Source: an uncultured Alphaproteobacteria bacterium
GTDB lineage: Bacteria; Pseudomonadota; Alphaproteobacteria; HIMB59; GCA-002718135
Assembly (NCBI GenBank): GCA_902576125.1
Contig: CACGUF010000001.1
Coordinates: forward strand, 1-64,000
Reading direction: 5' to 3'
Length of the DNA stretch: 64,000 nt
Below, one piece after another: positions 1 through 10,444 of the stretch (position 1 is its first letter; every line of letters starts with the position of its first letter). The position numbers and the translations under genes were made by a program. Below the pieces are notes generated by a model, which was not told the origin of the DNA, searched no databases, and saw only the letters and a list, made by a program, of their open reading frames with translations.

Positions 1-31
1 CTAAAGCAAATATTATTCCTAAAATATTCAT
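1..31 (-). CDS. Partial 5' end of a minus-strand gene running off the window (MNILGIIFAL...)
   Basis: Minus-strand ATG at 31 followed by an open hydrophobic frame to the window edge; only 10 codons visible. Confidence 0.3.
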   Translation of the reverse strand, partial: MNILGIIFAL

Positions 32-107
32 ATTATATTAATTTTTTTTTGACTATTGCTCTTATGACAGGTATTCACTCTACAACAACTAAAAAGTAAT
101 CAAATAA

Positions 108-1205
108 ATGAACTCAGTAACAGAAAAAACATTTGTAAAATTTGAGAAAATTGACAAAAGTTATGATGGTGAAGTACTCGTAGTTAAAAACTTGAATTTA
201 GATATTGCCAAAGGTGAATTTGTAACAATGCTAGGCCCTTCAGGTTCAGGTAAGACGACGACACTTATGATGCTTGCGGGTTTTGAAACCCCTACAAATG
301 GAGAAATCTATCTTGATGGAATGCCGATTAGTAAAATTCCTCCTTATGAAAGAGAGATAGGTATGGTTTTTCAAAATTATGCTCTCTTTCCTCATATGAC
401 CGTTCAAGAAAATTTAGCATTTCCACTTGAAGTTAGAAAAATGTCGAAAGTAGAAACAAAAGAAAAAGTTCAAAAAGCTCTTGATATGGTTGAACTTGGT
501 GAGTTTGGAACGCGTTTTCCTGCACAACTATCAGGAGGACAACAACAAAGAGTTGCACTTGCAAGAGCACTAGTATTTGAGCCAAGACTTGTCTTAATGG
601 ATGAACCTCTTGGTGCATTAGATAAAAATCTTAGAGAACAAATGCAATATGAAATTAAACATATTCATGACAGAATAGGTATTACCGTTGTTTATGTAAC
701 TCATGATCAAAGTGAAGCTCTAACAATGTCAAATAGAATTGCTGTTTTTAATGATGGCTTAGTTCAACAATTATCTACACCAGATATATTATATGAAAAA
801 CCTGAAAACTCTTTTGTTGCACAGTTTATTGGTGAGAATAATAGAATGACTGGAACAATAAAAAGTATGGAAAATAATTATTGTTCTGTCGAACTTGAAA
901 ATGGTGCTGGTACTGTAAAAGCTTTAAAAGTTAATGTAGGCGAAGTTGGAGAAAAAACTCAACTATCTGTAAGACCAGAAAGGGTATCTTTAGGGTCTGA
1001 GGGAAATGGAGAAAATGTTTTCACTGGTAAGGTTGAAGAACTTATTTATTTAGGTGATCATATCAGAGTTAGACTTGATGTTTGTGGTAATAATGAATTT
1101 ATTGTTAAGGTTCCTAATGAGGGTTCTTTCGATTATAATGAGGGTGACTCTATTAAATTAAATTGGAATCCCAATGATATTAGAGCTTTAGATCTACCAA
1201 ATTAG
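108..1205 (+). CDS. potA: ABC transporter ATP-binding protein, spermidine/putrescine (PotA) type
   Basis: Walker A GPSGSGKTT, signature LSGGQQQRVALARAL, Walker B LVLMDEP, C-terminal TOBE-like region; followed by SBP and two permeases. Confidence 0.9.
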   Translation: MNSVTEKTFVKFEKIDKSYDGEVLVVKNLNLDIAKGEFVTMLGPSGSGKTTTLMMLAGFETPTNGEIYLDGMPISKIPPYEREIGMVFQNYALFPHMTVQENLAFPLEVRKMSKVETKEKVQKALDMVELGEFGTRFPAQLSGGQQQRVALARALVFEPRLVLMDEPLGALDKNLREQMQYEIKHIHDRIGITVVYVTHDQSEALTMSNRIAVFNDGLVQQLSTPDILYEKPENSFVAQFIGENNRMTGTIKSMENNYCSVELENGAGTVKALKVNVGEVGEKTQLSVRPERVSLGSEGNGENVFTGKVEELIYLGDHIRVRLDVCGNNEFIVKVPNEGSFDYNEGDSIKLNWNPNDIRALDLPN

Positions 1206-1325
1206 AAGATTTTACCATTTTCTGCGGTATTTTTGCCCTTTTTTTTAATTTTTCTTCATGTTAATAGAAACCTATATATCGACATATAATCTTAAGATTA
1301 ATTAATTTAAAACAGGAGGAAACAT

Positions 1326-2429
1326 ATGTCAAAATTACTTAAAGTTTTCTTGATAGCGTCTTTCGCTGTTGCATCTTTTTCTGCAAAAGCAGTTACAGTT
1401 GCATCATGGGGTGGTGCTTATACAGAAAGTCAACAAAAAGCATATGCTGATACTTATACAGATCCCAGCTCAATTCAGTTTGAGAACTATAACGGTGGTC
1501 TTGGTGAAGTAAGAGCACAGGTTGAAAGTGGAAGTGTTACTTGGGACCTAGTAGACGCACTACCAGGTGATGCAATCACTGGTTGTGATGAAGGTTTGTT
1601 TGAAGACATAACTACTGAAATTGCTGAATTATCAACTCCAGGACCTGACGGTGAGTCAATGTTAGAAGATATGGAAAACAATGGCCTTGAATACCACTCT
1701 GGTTGGGATTGTTGTGTTCCACAAATTTTCTGGACTTATGTCGTATTCTACGACCCTGATGCTTTCCCTGGTGATAAACCATCTAGCATGGCTGATTTCT
1801 TTGATGTAGAAAAATTTCCAGGCAAAAGAGGAATTCACACTTGGGCAACAGGTATTGTTGAAAAAGCTATGGTTGCAGATGGTGTAAAGCCGAGTGCTGT
1901 TCCAACGGTTTTAAGAGACCAAACTGGTGCACTTGATAGAGCATTTGCAAAATTAGACACAATTAAAGATCATATTGTATTTTGGTCTTCAGGAGCTAAA
2001 CCACTTGAATTAGTTAAAAGTGGAGAGGTTGTTATGTCTATTGCTTATAATGGTAGAGTAGGTGCAGCTAATCTTGCAGAAGGTGAAAATTTTGAATATA
2101 TTTGGGAAGGTCAAGTTTTAGACCAAGAATATTTATGTTTAGTGGCTGGCGCTCCTAATAGAGACGCAGCTATTGATTTCATGATGCATGCTTCAACTCC
2201 TGAAGCACAAGCTGAACAAGCTAAATATATTACTTATGGACCTATGAGAGCGTCTGGTATTCCAATCATCCAAGCGGGTGAGCCTTGGGGACCAGGTGGT
2301 GTAGATATTATGCCTCATATGCCTAACACGCCTGAGCGTTTAAAAGTTTCTATCGTTAGTGATCCACAATGGTGGTCTGATAACGGAGCAGAAATTAATG
2401 AGCGTTATTCAGCGTGGATGGGTAACTAA
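1326..2429 (+). CDS. potD: Extracellular solute-binding protein, PotD-like polyamine family
   Basis: Signal peptide (LLKVFLIASFAVASFSAKA), SBP fold motifs (VASWGGAYTESQQKAY), AGGAGG ribosome-binding site at about 1315. Confidence 0.88.
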   Translation: MSKLLKVFLIASFAVASFSAKAVTVASWGGAYTESQQKAYADTYTDPSSIQFENYNGGLGEVRAQVESGSVTWDLVDALPGDAITGCDEGLFEDITTEIAELSTPGPDGESMLEDMENNGLEYHSGWDCCVPQIFWTYVVFYDPDAFPGDKPSSMADFFDVEKFPGKRGIHTWATGIVEKAMVADGVKPSAVPTVLRDQTGALDRAFAKLDTIKDHIVFWSSGAKPLELVKSGEVVMSIAYNGRVGAANLAEGENFEYIWEGQVLDQEYLCLVAGAPNRDAAIDFMMHASTPEAQAEQAKYITYGPMRASGIPIIQAGEPWGPGGVDIMPHMPNTPERLKVSIVSDPQWWSDNGAEINERYSAWMGN

Positions 2430-2460
2430 GCTTGATAAAGTAACTAAATTAATTTAATTT

Positions 2461-2490
2461 AAAGGCGAGATTTATCTCGCCTTTTTATTT
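2461..2490 (+). terminator. Hairpin AAAGGCGAGA-TTTA-TCTCGCCTTT followed by T-rich tract, between SBP and permease genes
   Basis: Perfect 10-bp inverted repeat followed by TTATTTTT. Confidence 0.8.
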
Positions 2491-3768
2491 TTGGAGGTTC
2501 CTATTTCTACTGCAGAATTATTGACAACTGACGGCGTACCTTTAAAGCAAAGTCTTAAGAAAGCAGAGCGTAAAAACAAAATAAGAGCTTTTCTTTTAGT
2601 TTTTCCTCTATTGCTATTTATTATTGTTACTTTTGTAATGCCAATTGGTGATATGTTATTAAGAAGTGTTGATGATACTCAAATTAATACAGTATTTCCT
2701 AATACATTTTCAGAATTCAAAAAATGGGATAAAGAAAAGGACGAACTTCCTCCTGAGGAAGTCTATAAAGCTTTATTTGAAGAATTAGCATACGGAGATA
2801 AAATTCAAGTTGGAAGAGCCCTAACGAGAATGAATTATTCTAAATCTGGATGGAAAAGTTTGATAAAAAATACATCCAGAGCAATTAAAAAAGCAGTAAA
2901 AAAAAATGAGTTTCCTGATTCTTACAAAGATTTTTTAATCAGTGCTAATGATAAGTGGGCAGACCCAACTTTTTGGTATGCTATGGGTCAAATGGTAAAC
3001 TATCAGACCCCTATTTATTACTATAATGCAATCGATATGACATATGATCAGAATCAAAATGTCATTAGGCAAGAGGAAAATAGAAGGGTGTATGTTCAAA
3101 CTTGGATTAAAACACTAAAGGTTAGTGTTTATGTAACTTTCTTCTGTTTAGTGTTAGGTTTCCCCGTTGCTCATCTTTTAGCAAATTTACCTCTTCGTTA
3201 CAGTAATCTCCTAATGATTTTTGTCTTACTTCCTTTTTGGACATCTCTACTTGTGAGAACAACTGCATGGATTGTAATGCTTCAACAACAAGGTGTAATT
3301 AATGGAATATTAGTATGGCTTGGTATTCTGAATGATGATGGAAGACTTTCAATGGTATATAATGAAACTGGAACGCTCATTGCTATGACTCAAATATTAT
3401 TACCTTTTATGATACTTCCTTTATATAGCGTGATGAGAGTAATACCAAAAAGTCATATGAGAGCAGCGCAAAACTTAGGTGCTAAACCAGCAACTGCATT
3501 TTGGAAAGTATATCTGCCACAAACTATACCTGGAATGAGTGCTGGCGGATTGTTAGTTTTTGTATTAGCAATTGGATATTTTATAACACCTGAATTGGTA
3601 GGTGGAAAAGATGGTAAATTGATAGGTAGTTGGATAGCCTATCATCTTAAAACAACTTTGAATTGGGGTCTATGTGCAGCTCTTGGAGCTATACTCCTTG
3701 GAGTAATGCTTGTTTTTTATTGGCTTTACAATAAAATTGTTGGCATAGATAATATTAAACTAGGATAG
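2491..3768 (+). CDS. potB: ABC transporter permease, PotB-like, with a large insert after TM1 (start codon uncertain)
   Basis: BPD permease motif (RAAQNLGAKPATAFWKVYLPQTIPG); tracked TTG start overlaps the GGAGG motif, so the true start may be ATT at 2503. Confidence 0.85.
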   Translation: MEVPISTAELLTTDGVPLKQSLKKAERKNKIRAFLLVFPLLLFIIVTFVMPIGDMLLRSVDDTQINTVFPNTFSEFKKWDKEKDELPPEEVYKALFEELAYGDKIQVGRALTRMNYSKSGWKSLIKNTSRAIKKAVKKNEFPDSYKDFLISANDKWADPTFWYAMGQMVNYQTPIYYYNAIDMTYDQNQNVIRQEENRRVYVQTWIKTLKVSVYVTFFCLVLGFPVAHLLANLPLRYSNLLMIFVLLPFWTSLLVRTTAWIVMLQQQGVINGILVWLGILNDDGRLSMVYNETGTLIAMTQILLPFMILPLYSVMRVIPKSHMRAAQNLGAKPATAFWKVYLPQTIPGMSAGGLLVFVLAIGYFITPELVGGKDGKLIGSWIAYHLKTTLNWGLCAALGAILLGVMLVFYWLYNKIVGIDNIKLG

Positions 3769-3770
3769 AT

Positions 3771-4667
3771 ATGGCATTACCAAGTTACGCATCACCTGTA
3801 CAAAGAACTTATTACTACGCATATTTATTTTTTTGTAGTGTTGTATTCTTTTTTCTAGTTGCACCTTTAATTGCAATTGTTCCTATTTCATTCAGTGTTT
3901 CTCCATTTATGGTGTTTACTGATGGTATGCTTTCATGGCCTCCAGATCCAGACGCATGGTCATTAAGATGGTACCAAAATATGATTGGTAACTGTAGTGC
4001 TGATGTAGTTTCTTCTACAGTACCATGTTCACATAAATGGATGACAGGAACAGTAAATAGTTTCTTCATAGGATTAACAGCAACATTTATTGCTACAACT
4101 CTAGGTACGATAGCTGCTCTTGGCCTTAGTAGACCACACATGCCATATAAAGGCTTAATAATGGCTATACTTATTTCTCCAATGATAGTTCCTTTGATCA
4201 TTACTGCTGCTGGGATGTTCTTTTTTTATGCTAGAATAAATCTTGTTTACACATTTACTGGTGTTATCCTTGCTCATGTAGCATTAGCCACTCCTTTTGT
4301 AGTAATTACTGTTACTGCAACTTTAGTTGGTTTTGATATGAATATGGTTAAAGCATCACAAAGTTTAGGAGCAAGACCTGTTAGAACTTTTTTTAAAGTA
4401 ATAATGCCTTTGATTTTACCTGGCATTATATCAGGTGCTTTATTTGCATTTATTACTTCGTTTGATGAAGTTGTAATAGTTATGTTTATGGCAAGCTTAG
4501 ATCAACTTACAATTCCAAAACAAATGTGGGCGGGAATTCGTCAAGAAATAAGCCCAGTAATTTTATGTATGGCAACTTGCTTAGTAGCACTATCTATTTT
4601 TTTATTAACTACAGTCGAATTATTAAGAAGACGATCAGAGCGATTACGCGGCATTAAATCAAGGTAA
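3771..4667 (+). CDS. potC: ABC transporter permease, PotC-like
   Basis: EAA-like motif KASQSLGARPVRTFFKVIMPLILPG; immediately downstream of the PotB-like gene. Confidence 0.87.
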   Translation: MALPSYASPVQRTYYYAYLFFCSVVFFFLVAPLIAIVPISFSVSPFMVFTDGMLSWPPDPDAWSLRWYQNMIGNCSADVVSSTVPCSHKWMTGTVNSFFIGLTATFIATTLGTIAALGLSRPHMPYKGLIMAILISPMIVPLIITAAGMFFFYARINLVYTFTGVILAHVALATPFVVITVTATLVGFDMNMVKASQSLGARPVRTFFKVIMPLILPGIISGALFAFITSFDEVVIVMFMASLDQLTIPKQMWAGIRQEISPVILCMATCLVALSIFLLTTVELLRRRSERLRGIKSR

Positions 4668-4673
4668 ATTAAA

Positions 4674-5909
4674 ATGACTAAACCGCATATTGCTGTGGTA
4701 GGTGCTGGGATAATTGGTATTTGTTCAGCATATTTTTTAAATAAATCTGGTTTTAAAGTAACATTAATTGATAAAAATGAACCAGGCTCTATGACAAGCT
4801 ACGGCCATGCTTGTACATTTGCTGATTATGCATGTATCCCCGTTAACTCACCAGATTTATTTAGAGATATCCCTTCAATGTTATTAAGAAGTGATGGCCC
4901 TTTAGCGGTTGATTTTTTATATACAATTAGAAACTTAAGTTGGGTGATGAAGTTTTTACAAAATTGTACAAACAAAAAGGTTAAATATATATCTAATTCT
5001 TTAGGAAATTTGCTTAATAATGCAAGCACAAGCTATGATGAAATATTTTCAGACGTAGATGTTTCTCAATATATTAAAAATGAAGAAGCTTTGTATTTGT
5101 TTGAAAATGAAAATGAATTTTTAAAAGCATCAATAACAAATAAAATAAGAGAAAGAAATGGTGTAAAGATAAAAAATCTTTCTAAAAATGAGATACTAGA
5201 ACTTGAACCTAATCTTGCACCAGTTTTTTTTAATGGTCAGCTTTTTATAGGTTCACGACATACTACTGATCCATTAGCAGTCAGTAAAAAAATTTTTGAG
5301 TCATTTATAAATAATGGAGGTAAATTTGTAAAAAATAATGTTGAAAATATTATTCCTAATGAATCTAAGGTTAATGTTAGTTATAATAATGAAAATTTTA
5401 GTTTTGATAAAGTTGTTATTTCTGCTGGCTCATGGTCAAAAAATTTAACAAGAAAATTTGGAGATGATTTTCCACTAGATACTGAAAGAGGTTATCATGT
5501 TTTGTTTAATAATTATCAATTGATAAACAGGCCATTAGGATGGTCTCAAAGTGGTTTTTATCTTGTCCAGTTGGTTGAAGGTTTAAGAGCTGCTGGAACT
5601 GTAGAAATAGCAGGTTTGTCAAAACCAGAAAATAAAAAAAGAACAAAAATGATAGAAAATCAGGCTAGAAAATTATTACCTCAACTTAATGAAGTTAAAA
5701 GTACTTGGTTGGGATTTAGACCTACTATGCCAGACTCTTTACCAGTTATTGGGCAATCGCAAAAAAATAAAAATATAGTTTATGGATTTGGTCATCAGCA
5801 TATAGGTTGGACGCTTGGTGCAGTAACTGGAAAAGTTATTAATTCAATATGCAATGATCGAATACCAAATATTAATATTAAACCTTTTAGTCCAAGTCGC
5901 TTTAATTAA
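4674..5909 (+). CDS. FAD-dependent oxidoreductase, D-amino acid dehydrogenase (DadA)-like
   Basis: N-terminal GAGIIGICSAYFL dinucleotide-binding motif; C-terminal WLGFRPTMPDSLPVIG. Confidence 0.85.
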   Translation: MTKPHIAVVGAGIIGICSAYFLNKSGFKVTLIDKNEPGSMTSYGHACTFADYACIPVNSPDLFRDIPSMLLRSDGPLAVDFLYTIRNLSWVMKFLQNCTNKKVKYISNSLGNLLNNASTSYDEIFSDVDVSQYIKNEEALYLFENENEFLKASITNKIRERNGVKIKNLSKNEILELEPNLAPVFFNGQLFIGSRHTTDPLAVSKKIFESFINNGGKFVKNNVENIIPNESKVNVSYNNENFSFDKVVISAGSWSKNLTRKFGDDFPLDTERGYHVLFNNYQLINRPLGWSQSGFYLVQLVEGLRAAGTVEIAGLSKPENKKRTKMIENQARKLLPQLNEVKSTWLGFRPTMPDSLPVIGQSQKNKNIVYGFGHQHIGWTLGAVTGKVINSICNDRIPNINIKPFSPSRFN

Positions 5910-7339
5910 TCTAAGCTTATTCCTACGTTTTTAACTTGTAGATAAGATTTCAATGCATCTACTCCTTTTTCCCTGCTGTACCCAGATTGTTTGTAGCCTC
6001 CAAATGGAGTTGCATGATTACCGGCGAACCATTTATTAACATAAACTTGGCCTGACTCTAATTTACTTGCAGTCCATGATGCTTTTTTCAAATCTTTGGT
6101 AAAGACTCCTGCACCTAATCCAAAATCAGTATCATTAGCAATATGAATTGCTTCATCATGATCTTCATATTCAAGAACAGATAAAACAGGACCAAATATT
6201 TCTTCTCGTGCTACAGACATGTTTTGTTTTGCATTATTTAAAACAGTAGCTTCCATGAAGTAGCCTTCACGGTCAGCTCTTTTACCACCATGAACAGCTT
6301 CAGCTCCCTGTTGAATTCCTGACCTCGCATAACCTTCTACTTTTTCAAGTTGTTTTTCAGAAATAATTGGTGTTAACCCAGTTCCTTCTTCATAGCCAGG
6401 ACCAACTTTAAGAGATTTACTCAAATCTACAAGCTTATCAATTAATTCATTCTTTACTGATTTATGAACAACTAATCGCGACATAGCTGTACAAATTTGA
6501 CCAGCAACTCCAAATATACCATGACGTGCACTTTCTATAACTTGATCAAGATCTGCATCTTCATAAACTATACCAGCTGACTTTCCACCAAGTTCAATAA
6601 CTGCGGGAATTGCTTTATCAGCACAAGAATGCAATATTTTTTTTCCTGTAGCTACAGAACCAGTAAAAACAACATGATTTACATCAGGATGTGATACTAA
6701 ATAAGAACCTGCTTCATTTCCATAGCCACAAATTATATTAACTATACCATTTGGGACGCCTGCATTTTCTATAGCTTTAGCAAAAAAAGTAGCAGATAGA
6801 GGAGTTAGTTCAGCTGTTTTTACAATTGTAGAATTTCCTGTTGCGAAAGAACATGCAAGAGATCTACCAACCATTGATATAGGAAAGTTCCATGGTACTA
6901 TATGCGCAGAAACACCAAAAGGTTCTAAAACAGTATAATCAAAAACTGTTGGTGAAACAGGAATTGTTTTTCCCTCTAGTTTATCTGTAAGGCCGGCATA
7001 GTAATCAAACATGTCAGCAACATCATTGAATTCCTTAATGGCTGAACCAAGCATTTTACCATTTTCATAGCAAAGTATCTTACCACCTTCATCAGCTATC
7101 TTTCTTGTTTCATCTGCAATTCTGTGCATTAGTTTTGCTCTTTCAAGTAAAGGCATGTCAACTAGGACTCTTGAATTAAAGGCTTTTTTTGCCGCAGATA
7201 CCGCAAGGTCTACTTCGTTCTTTTTAGCACATGAAATTTCTCCTATAATTTTACCTGTAGCTGGATCATCAACTTGAATAATATCTTTGGATTCACTTTC
7301 TAGCCATTTGCCGTCAATATAATTTTTATAAAGTTTCAT
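5906..7339 (-). CDS. Aldehyde dehydrogenase family protein
   Basis: ALDH motifs ELGGKSAGIV and GQICTAMSRLVV (catalytic Cys), PWNFP. Confidence 0.92.
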   Translation of the reverse strand: MKLYKNYIDGKWLESESKDIIQVDDPATGKIIGEISCAKKNEVDLAVSAAKKAFNSRVLVDMPLLERAKLMHRIADETRKIADEGGKILCYENGKMLGSAIKEFNDVADMFDYYAGLTDKLEGKTIPVSPTVFDYTVLEPFGVSAHIVPWNFPISMVGRSLACSFATGNSTIVKTAELTPLSATFFAKAIENAGVPNGIVNIICGYGNEAGSYLVSHPDVNHVVFTGSVATGKKILHSCADKAIPAVIELGGKSAGIVYEDADLDQVIESARHGIFGVAGQICTAMSRLVVHKSVKNELIDKLVDLSKSLKVGPGYEEGTGLTPIISEKQLEKVEGYARSGIQQGAEAVHGGKRADREGYFMEATVLNNAKQNMSVAREEIFGPVLSVLEYEDHDEAIHIANDTDFGLGAGVFTKDLKKASWTASKLESGQVYVNKWFAGNHATPFGGYKQSGYSREKGVDALKSYLQVKNVGISLD

Positions 7340-7391
7340 AATTCTTTGTTTGAAAATGTTTTGTTAATCTGTATTCTTTATCACAAAAAAC

Positions 7392-7904
7392 ATGCCAAAT
7401 ATAATTAAAAGTTACATAAAATTTATCGATTATATCAGCCTTAAAACTGGAAGGGCTACAATGTACCTTGTATTTGTCATGATGTTTATTTTAATTTTAT
7501 CATTCGTAACGCGTAATATTATTAACATACCTCTTATATGGATAATTGAAATGGCACAGTTTGTAATGACTGGATATTATCTTTTAGGAGGAGGCTATTC
7601 TCTTTTGTCAGATGATCATGTTAGAATGGATTTAATTTATAGTAGATTAAAAGAGAGAACTAAAGCTTTACTAGATACTTTAACTAGCGTTTTTTTAATT
7701 ACTTATCTAGTTATTTTATTAATTGGAGCTTACTCAAGTTTAGAATATACTATTCAAACTAAGCAAAGACTTTTTACAGCATGGGCTCCTTACGTATGGC
7801 CAATAAAATCAGTTATGTTATTTGGTATATTATTGATGTTGTTACAATCTATTTCAATATTTTTTAAAGATTTAGCAAAAACTTTAAATCTGGAAATTAA
7901 ATGA
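7392..7904 (+). CDS. TRAP transporter small permease (DctQ type)
   Basis: Four hydrophobic segments, 170 aa, overlaps the DctM-type gene by 4 nt. Confidence 0.85.
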   Translation: MPNIIKSYIKFIDYISLKTGRATMYLVFVMMFILILSFVTRNIINIPLIWIIEMAQFVMTGYYLLGGGYSLLSDDHVRMDLIYSRLKERTKALLDTLTSVFLITYLVILLIGAYSSLEYTIQTKQRLFTAWAPYVWPIKSVMLFGILLMLLQSISIFFKDLAKTLNLEIK

Positions 7905-9238
7905 TAGCAGATTTAGTTAGTTATGAAATGATTGCAATTACAATGTTTGCAACAATGTTGTTAATGCTCTTAACAGGCCAAAGAGTATTTGGTGCAATTG
8001 GTTTTGTAGCAGCCATGGCAGCTTTATTATTATGGGGTGATGGGGCTGTTGAAATGCCATACACAGCTTCATGGAAGTTATTTAAATGGTATCCAATGCT
8101 AACTTTACCTTTATTTATTTACATGGGTTATATGATATCTGAGTCAGGTATTGCAGATGACTTATATAAAATGTTCCATGTTTATTTTGGTGGCATAAAA
8201 GGTGGTTTAGCAATTGGAACAATGGGAATGATGGTTGCAATTTCTGCAATGAATGGGTTGAGTGTTGCAGGCATGGCTATAGGAGCAACCATTGCTCTCC
8301 CAGCAATGTTAAAACTAGGTTATGACAAAAGAATGATCACAGGCGTAGTCCAAGCTGGAAGTTCTCTTGGAATTTTAGTACCTCCAAGCGTTGTTCTAGT
8401 ACTTTATGGCATGATTGCAAGACAACCAGTAAGTAAATTATGGTTGGCCGGTATTCTTCCTGGAATAATGATGGCAACATTATTTATCTTATACATATAT
8501 ATTAGATGCAAACTTCAACCTGAATTAGGTCCCGCACTTCCAAAAGAAGAAAGACAAATTACAAGAGCTGAAAAATTTAAATTATTGCAAGCAGGATTAA
8601 TACCTTTTGCAATTTTCTTTTCTATGACTGGTTTATTTTTAATGGGCATAGCAAGCTTAGTTGAATGTTCAGCTGTAGGTGCATTTGGTGCAACATTAGC
8701 CGCTGTATTAAAAGGAAAACTTACTTGGAATGTTATTGAAAGCACTTTGAAAAAAACTTTAGGTGTATCATGTATGTTTATGTGGATTATTCTAGCAGCT
8801 TTAAGTTTTGGAGCTGTATTTGATGGTATTGGTGCCGTTAGGGCAATTGAAACTTTATTTATAGAAAGATGGAATCTGAGTCCTTGGGGTGTTTTAATAA
8901 TGATGCAACTTTCATATATTTTAATGGGCATGTTTTTAGATGATACAGCTATGCTTGTAATTGTAGCACCTTTATATGTTCCACTGATTATAGCATTAGG
9001 TTTTGATCCTATTTGGTATGGCGTCTTATATACAATCACATGTCAAATTGCATATATGACTCCTCCATTTGGTTACAATTTATTTTTAATGCGAGCAATG
9101 GCTCCAAAAGAAATTAATTTGATGGATATTTATAGATCTATTATTCCTTTTGTACTTGTAATGTGTTTGGGGTTAGCGATAGTTATGATTTTCCCTGAGA
9201 TAGCTACTTGGCTCCCAGAATATGTATCAAGAAAATAA
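7901..9238 (+). CDS. TRAP transporter large permease (DctM type)
   Basis: 445 aa polytopic protein with LGILVPPSVVLVLYG and FLDDTAMLVIVAPLYVPL motifs. Confidence 0.92.
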   Translation: MIADLVSYEMIAITMFATMLLMLLTGQRVFGAIGFVAAMAALLLWGDGAVEMPYTASWKLFKWYPMLTLPLFIYMGYMISESGIADDLYKMFHVYFGGIKGGLAIGTMGMMVAISAMNGLSVAGMAIGATIALPAMLKLGYDKRMITGVVQAGSSLGILVPPSVVLVLYGMIARQPVSKLWLAGILPGIMMATLFILYIYIRCKLQPELGPALPKEERQITRAEKFKLLQAGLIPFAIFFSMTGLFLMGIASLVECSAVGAFGATLAAVLKGKLTWNVIESTLKKTLGVSCMFMWIILAALSFGAVFDGIGAVRAIETLFIERWNLSPWGVLIMMQLSYILMGMFLDDTAMLVIVAPLYVPLIIALGFDPIWYGVLYTITCQIAYMTPPFGYNLFLMRAMAPKEINLMDIYRSIIPFVLVMCLGLAIVMIFPEIATWLPEYVSRK

Positions 9239-9330
9239 TTTTTTAAATTAGTTTATTTTCTTGATTTATATCTTTTTACATATCAAGATGTTCAAATTAT
9301 TTATTATTTAAAACTTTAGGAGGTAGTTAA

Positions 9331-10400
9331 ATGAAAAATAAAAAAATATCACTAAAAGACGTGAATTTTTAAAAAAAGCAGGTTTAGTATCTGCAGGCGC
9401 TATAGGTGCTTCAACATTAGCAGCACCATATGCATACGCAGCAACTAATCCTATAAAGTGGCGACTTCAGACTTATTCAGGCGCTCCTTTAGGTGCACAT
9501 GTTGTGCTTCCACAAATAGAAGCATTTAACAAAGCAGCTCATGGTGAGATGGAAATCGAACTTTATTATGCTGATCAATTAGTTCCAACTGATGAATTAT
9601 TCAGAGCGATGCAAGCTGGTACTATTGATGCTGTGCAAAGTGATGATGCAACAATGGGATCTCCAGTTGATATATCTGTATTTGGTGGATACTTTCCATT
9701 TGCAACTCGTTACAGTTTAGATGTTCCTGCAATGTTTAAGTATTATGGATTAGATAATATTTGGGCTGAAGCTTATGGTGAAGTAGATAATGTTACATGG
9801 CTTAGTACCAGTGCCTGGGATCCTTGTCATTTATTTACAGTTAACAAACCAGTTAGATCTCTCGCAGATATGAAAGGTCTTAGAGTTTTTGGCGTTCCAA
9901 CAGCTGGACGTTTCATGGCTAAGTATGGTTTAATTCCGGTTATTGTTCCTTGGGATGATGTTGAAGTAGCAATGCAAACTGGTGAGCTTGATGGAGTATG
10001 TTGGTGTGGATTCACAGAGGCATATGAAGTTGGCTGGGCTGATATATGCAACTATGCTCTAACTAATTCAGTTACAGGTGCTTGGTTTGGTTCATATTTT
10101 GCTAATTCAAAAAGTTGGAGTAAGCTTTCTCCAAAACTTCAAGAATTATTTAAAATGTCAATCGATCAATCACATTACTACAGACAAGTATGGTATTGGG
10201 GTGGAGAGGCAGATCTTCGTGTTAATGGTAAGAAGATGGAACTCACAAGCATACCTTCTAATGAGTGGAGTCAGGTTGTTAAGGATGCTTCAGGATTTTG
10301 GGATGAAGTTGCAAGTCAAAGTCCAAGAAGTGGAAAAGTTGTTGAAGCATTTAAATTATATGCTGCTACGATGGATAAAGCTGGATATCCTTATAGATAA
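9331..10400 (+). pseudogene. TRAP transporter solute-binding protein (DctP family) with Tat signal, frame-disrupted by an apparent 1-nt deletion in the A7 tract 9340-9346
   Basis: GGAGG then ATG at 9331; frame hits TAA at 9370. With one extra A the reading frame is MKNKKNITKRREFLKKAGLVSAGAIGASTLAAPYAYA-ATNPIKW..., continuous with the tracked ORF 9504-10400. Confidence 0.85.
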
Positions 10401-10419
10401 TTGATTTAAATTTTAATTG

Positions 10420-10444
10420 AAGCATCTCGTTAATCGAGATGCTT
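10420..10444. terminator. Hairpin AAGCATCTCG-TTAAT-CGAGATGCTT between convergent genes
   Basis: Perfect 10-bp inverted repeat in the convergent intergenic space; flanking T-tracts are weak. Confidence 0.65.

Noticed and set aside
1206-1325. Intergenic potA/potD region as a terminator or riboswitch (TACC...GGTA, T8 run)
   Set aside because: Stem is only about 4 bp; not distinguishable from AT-rich background.
3815-4201. 128-aa minus ORF antisense to potC-like gene
   Set aside because: Shadow ORF; no independent support. Same reasoning for 17831..18283, 33729..34055, 54208..54561, 56110..56463, 56862..57254 and other short antisense ORFs in the track.
8515-9039. 174-aa minus ORF antisense to the DctM-type gene
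   Set aside because: Shadow ORF opposite a well-supported membrane protein gene; low-complexity translation.
10078-10404. 108-aa plus-strand ORF overlapping the TRAP SBP
   Set aside because: Alternate frame of a clear SBP coding region; no RBS or domain.
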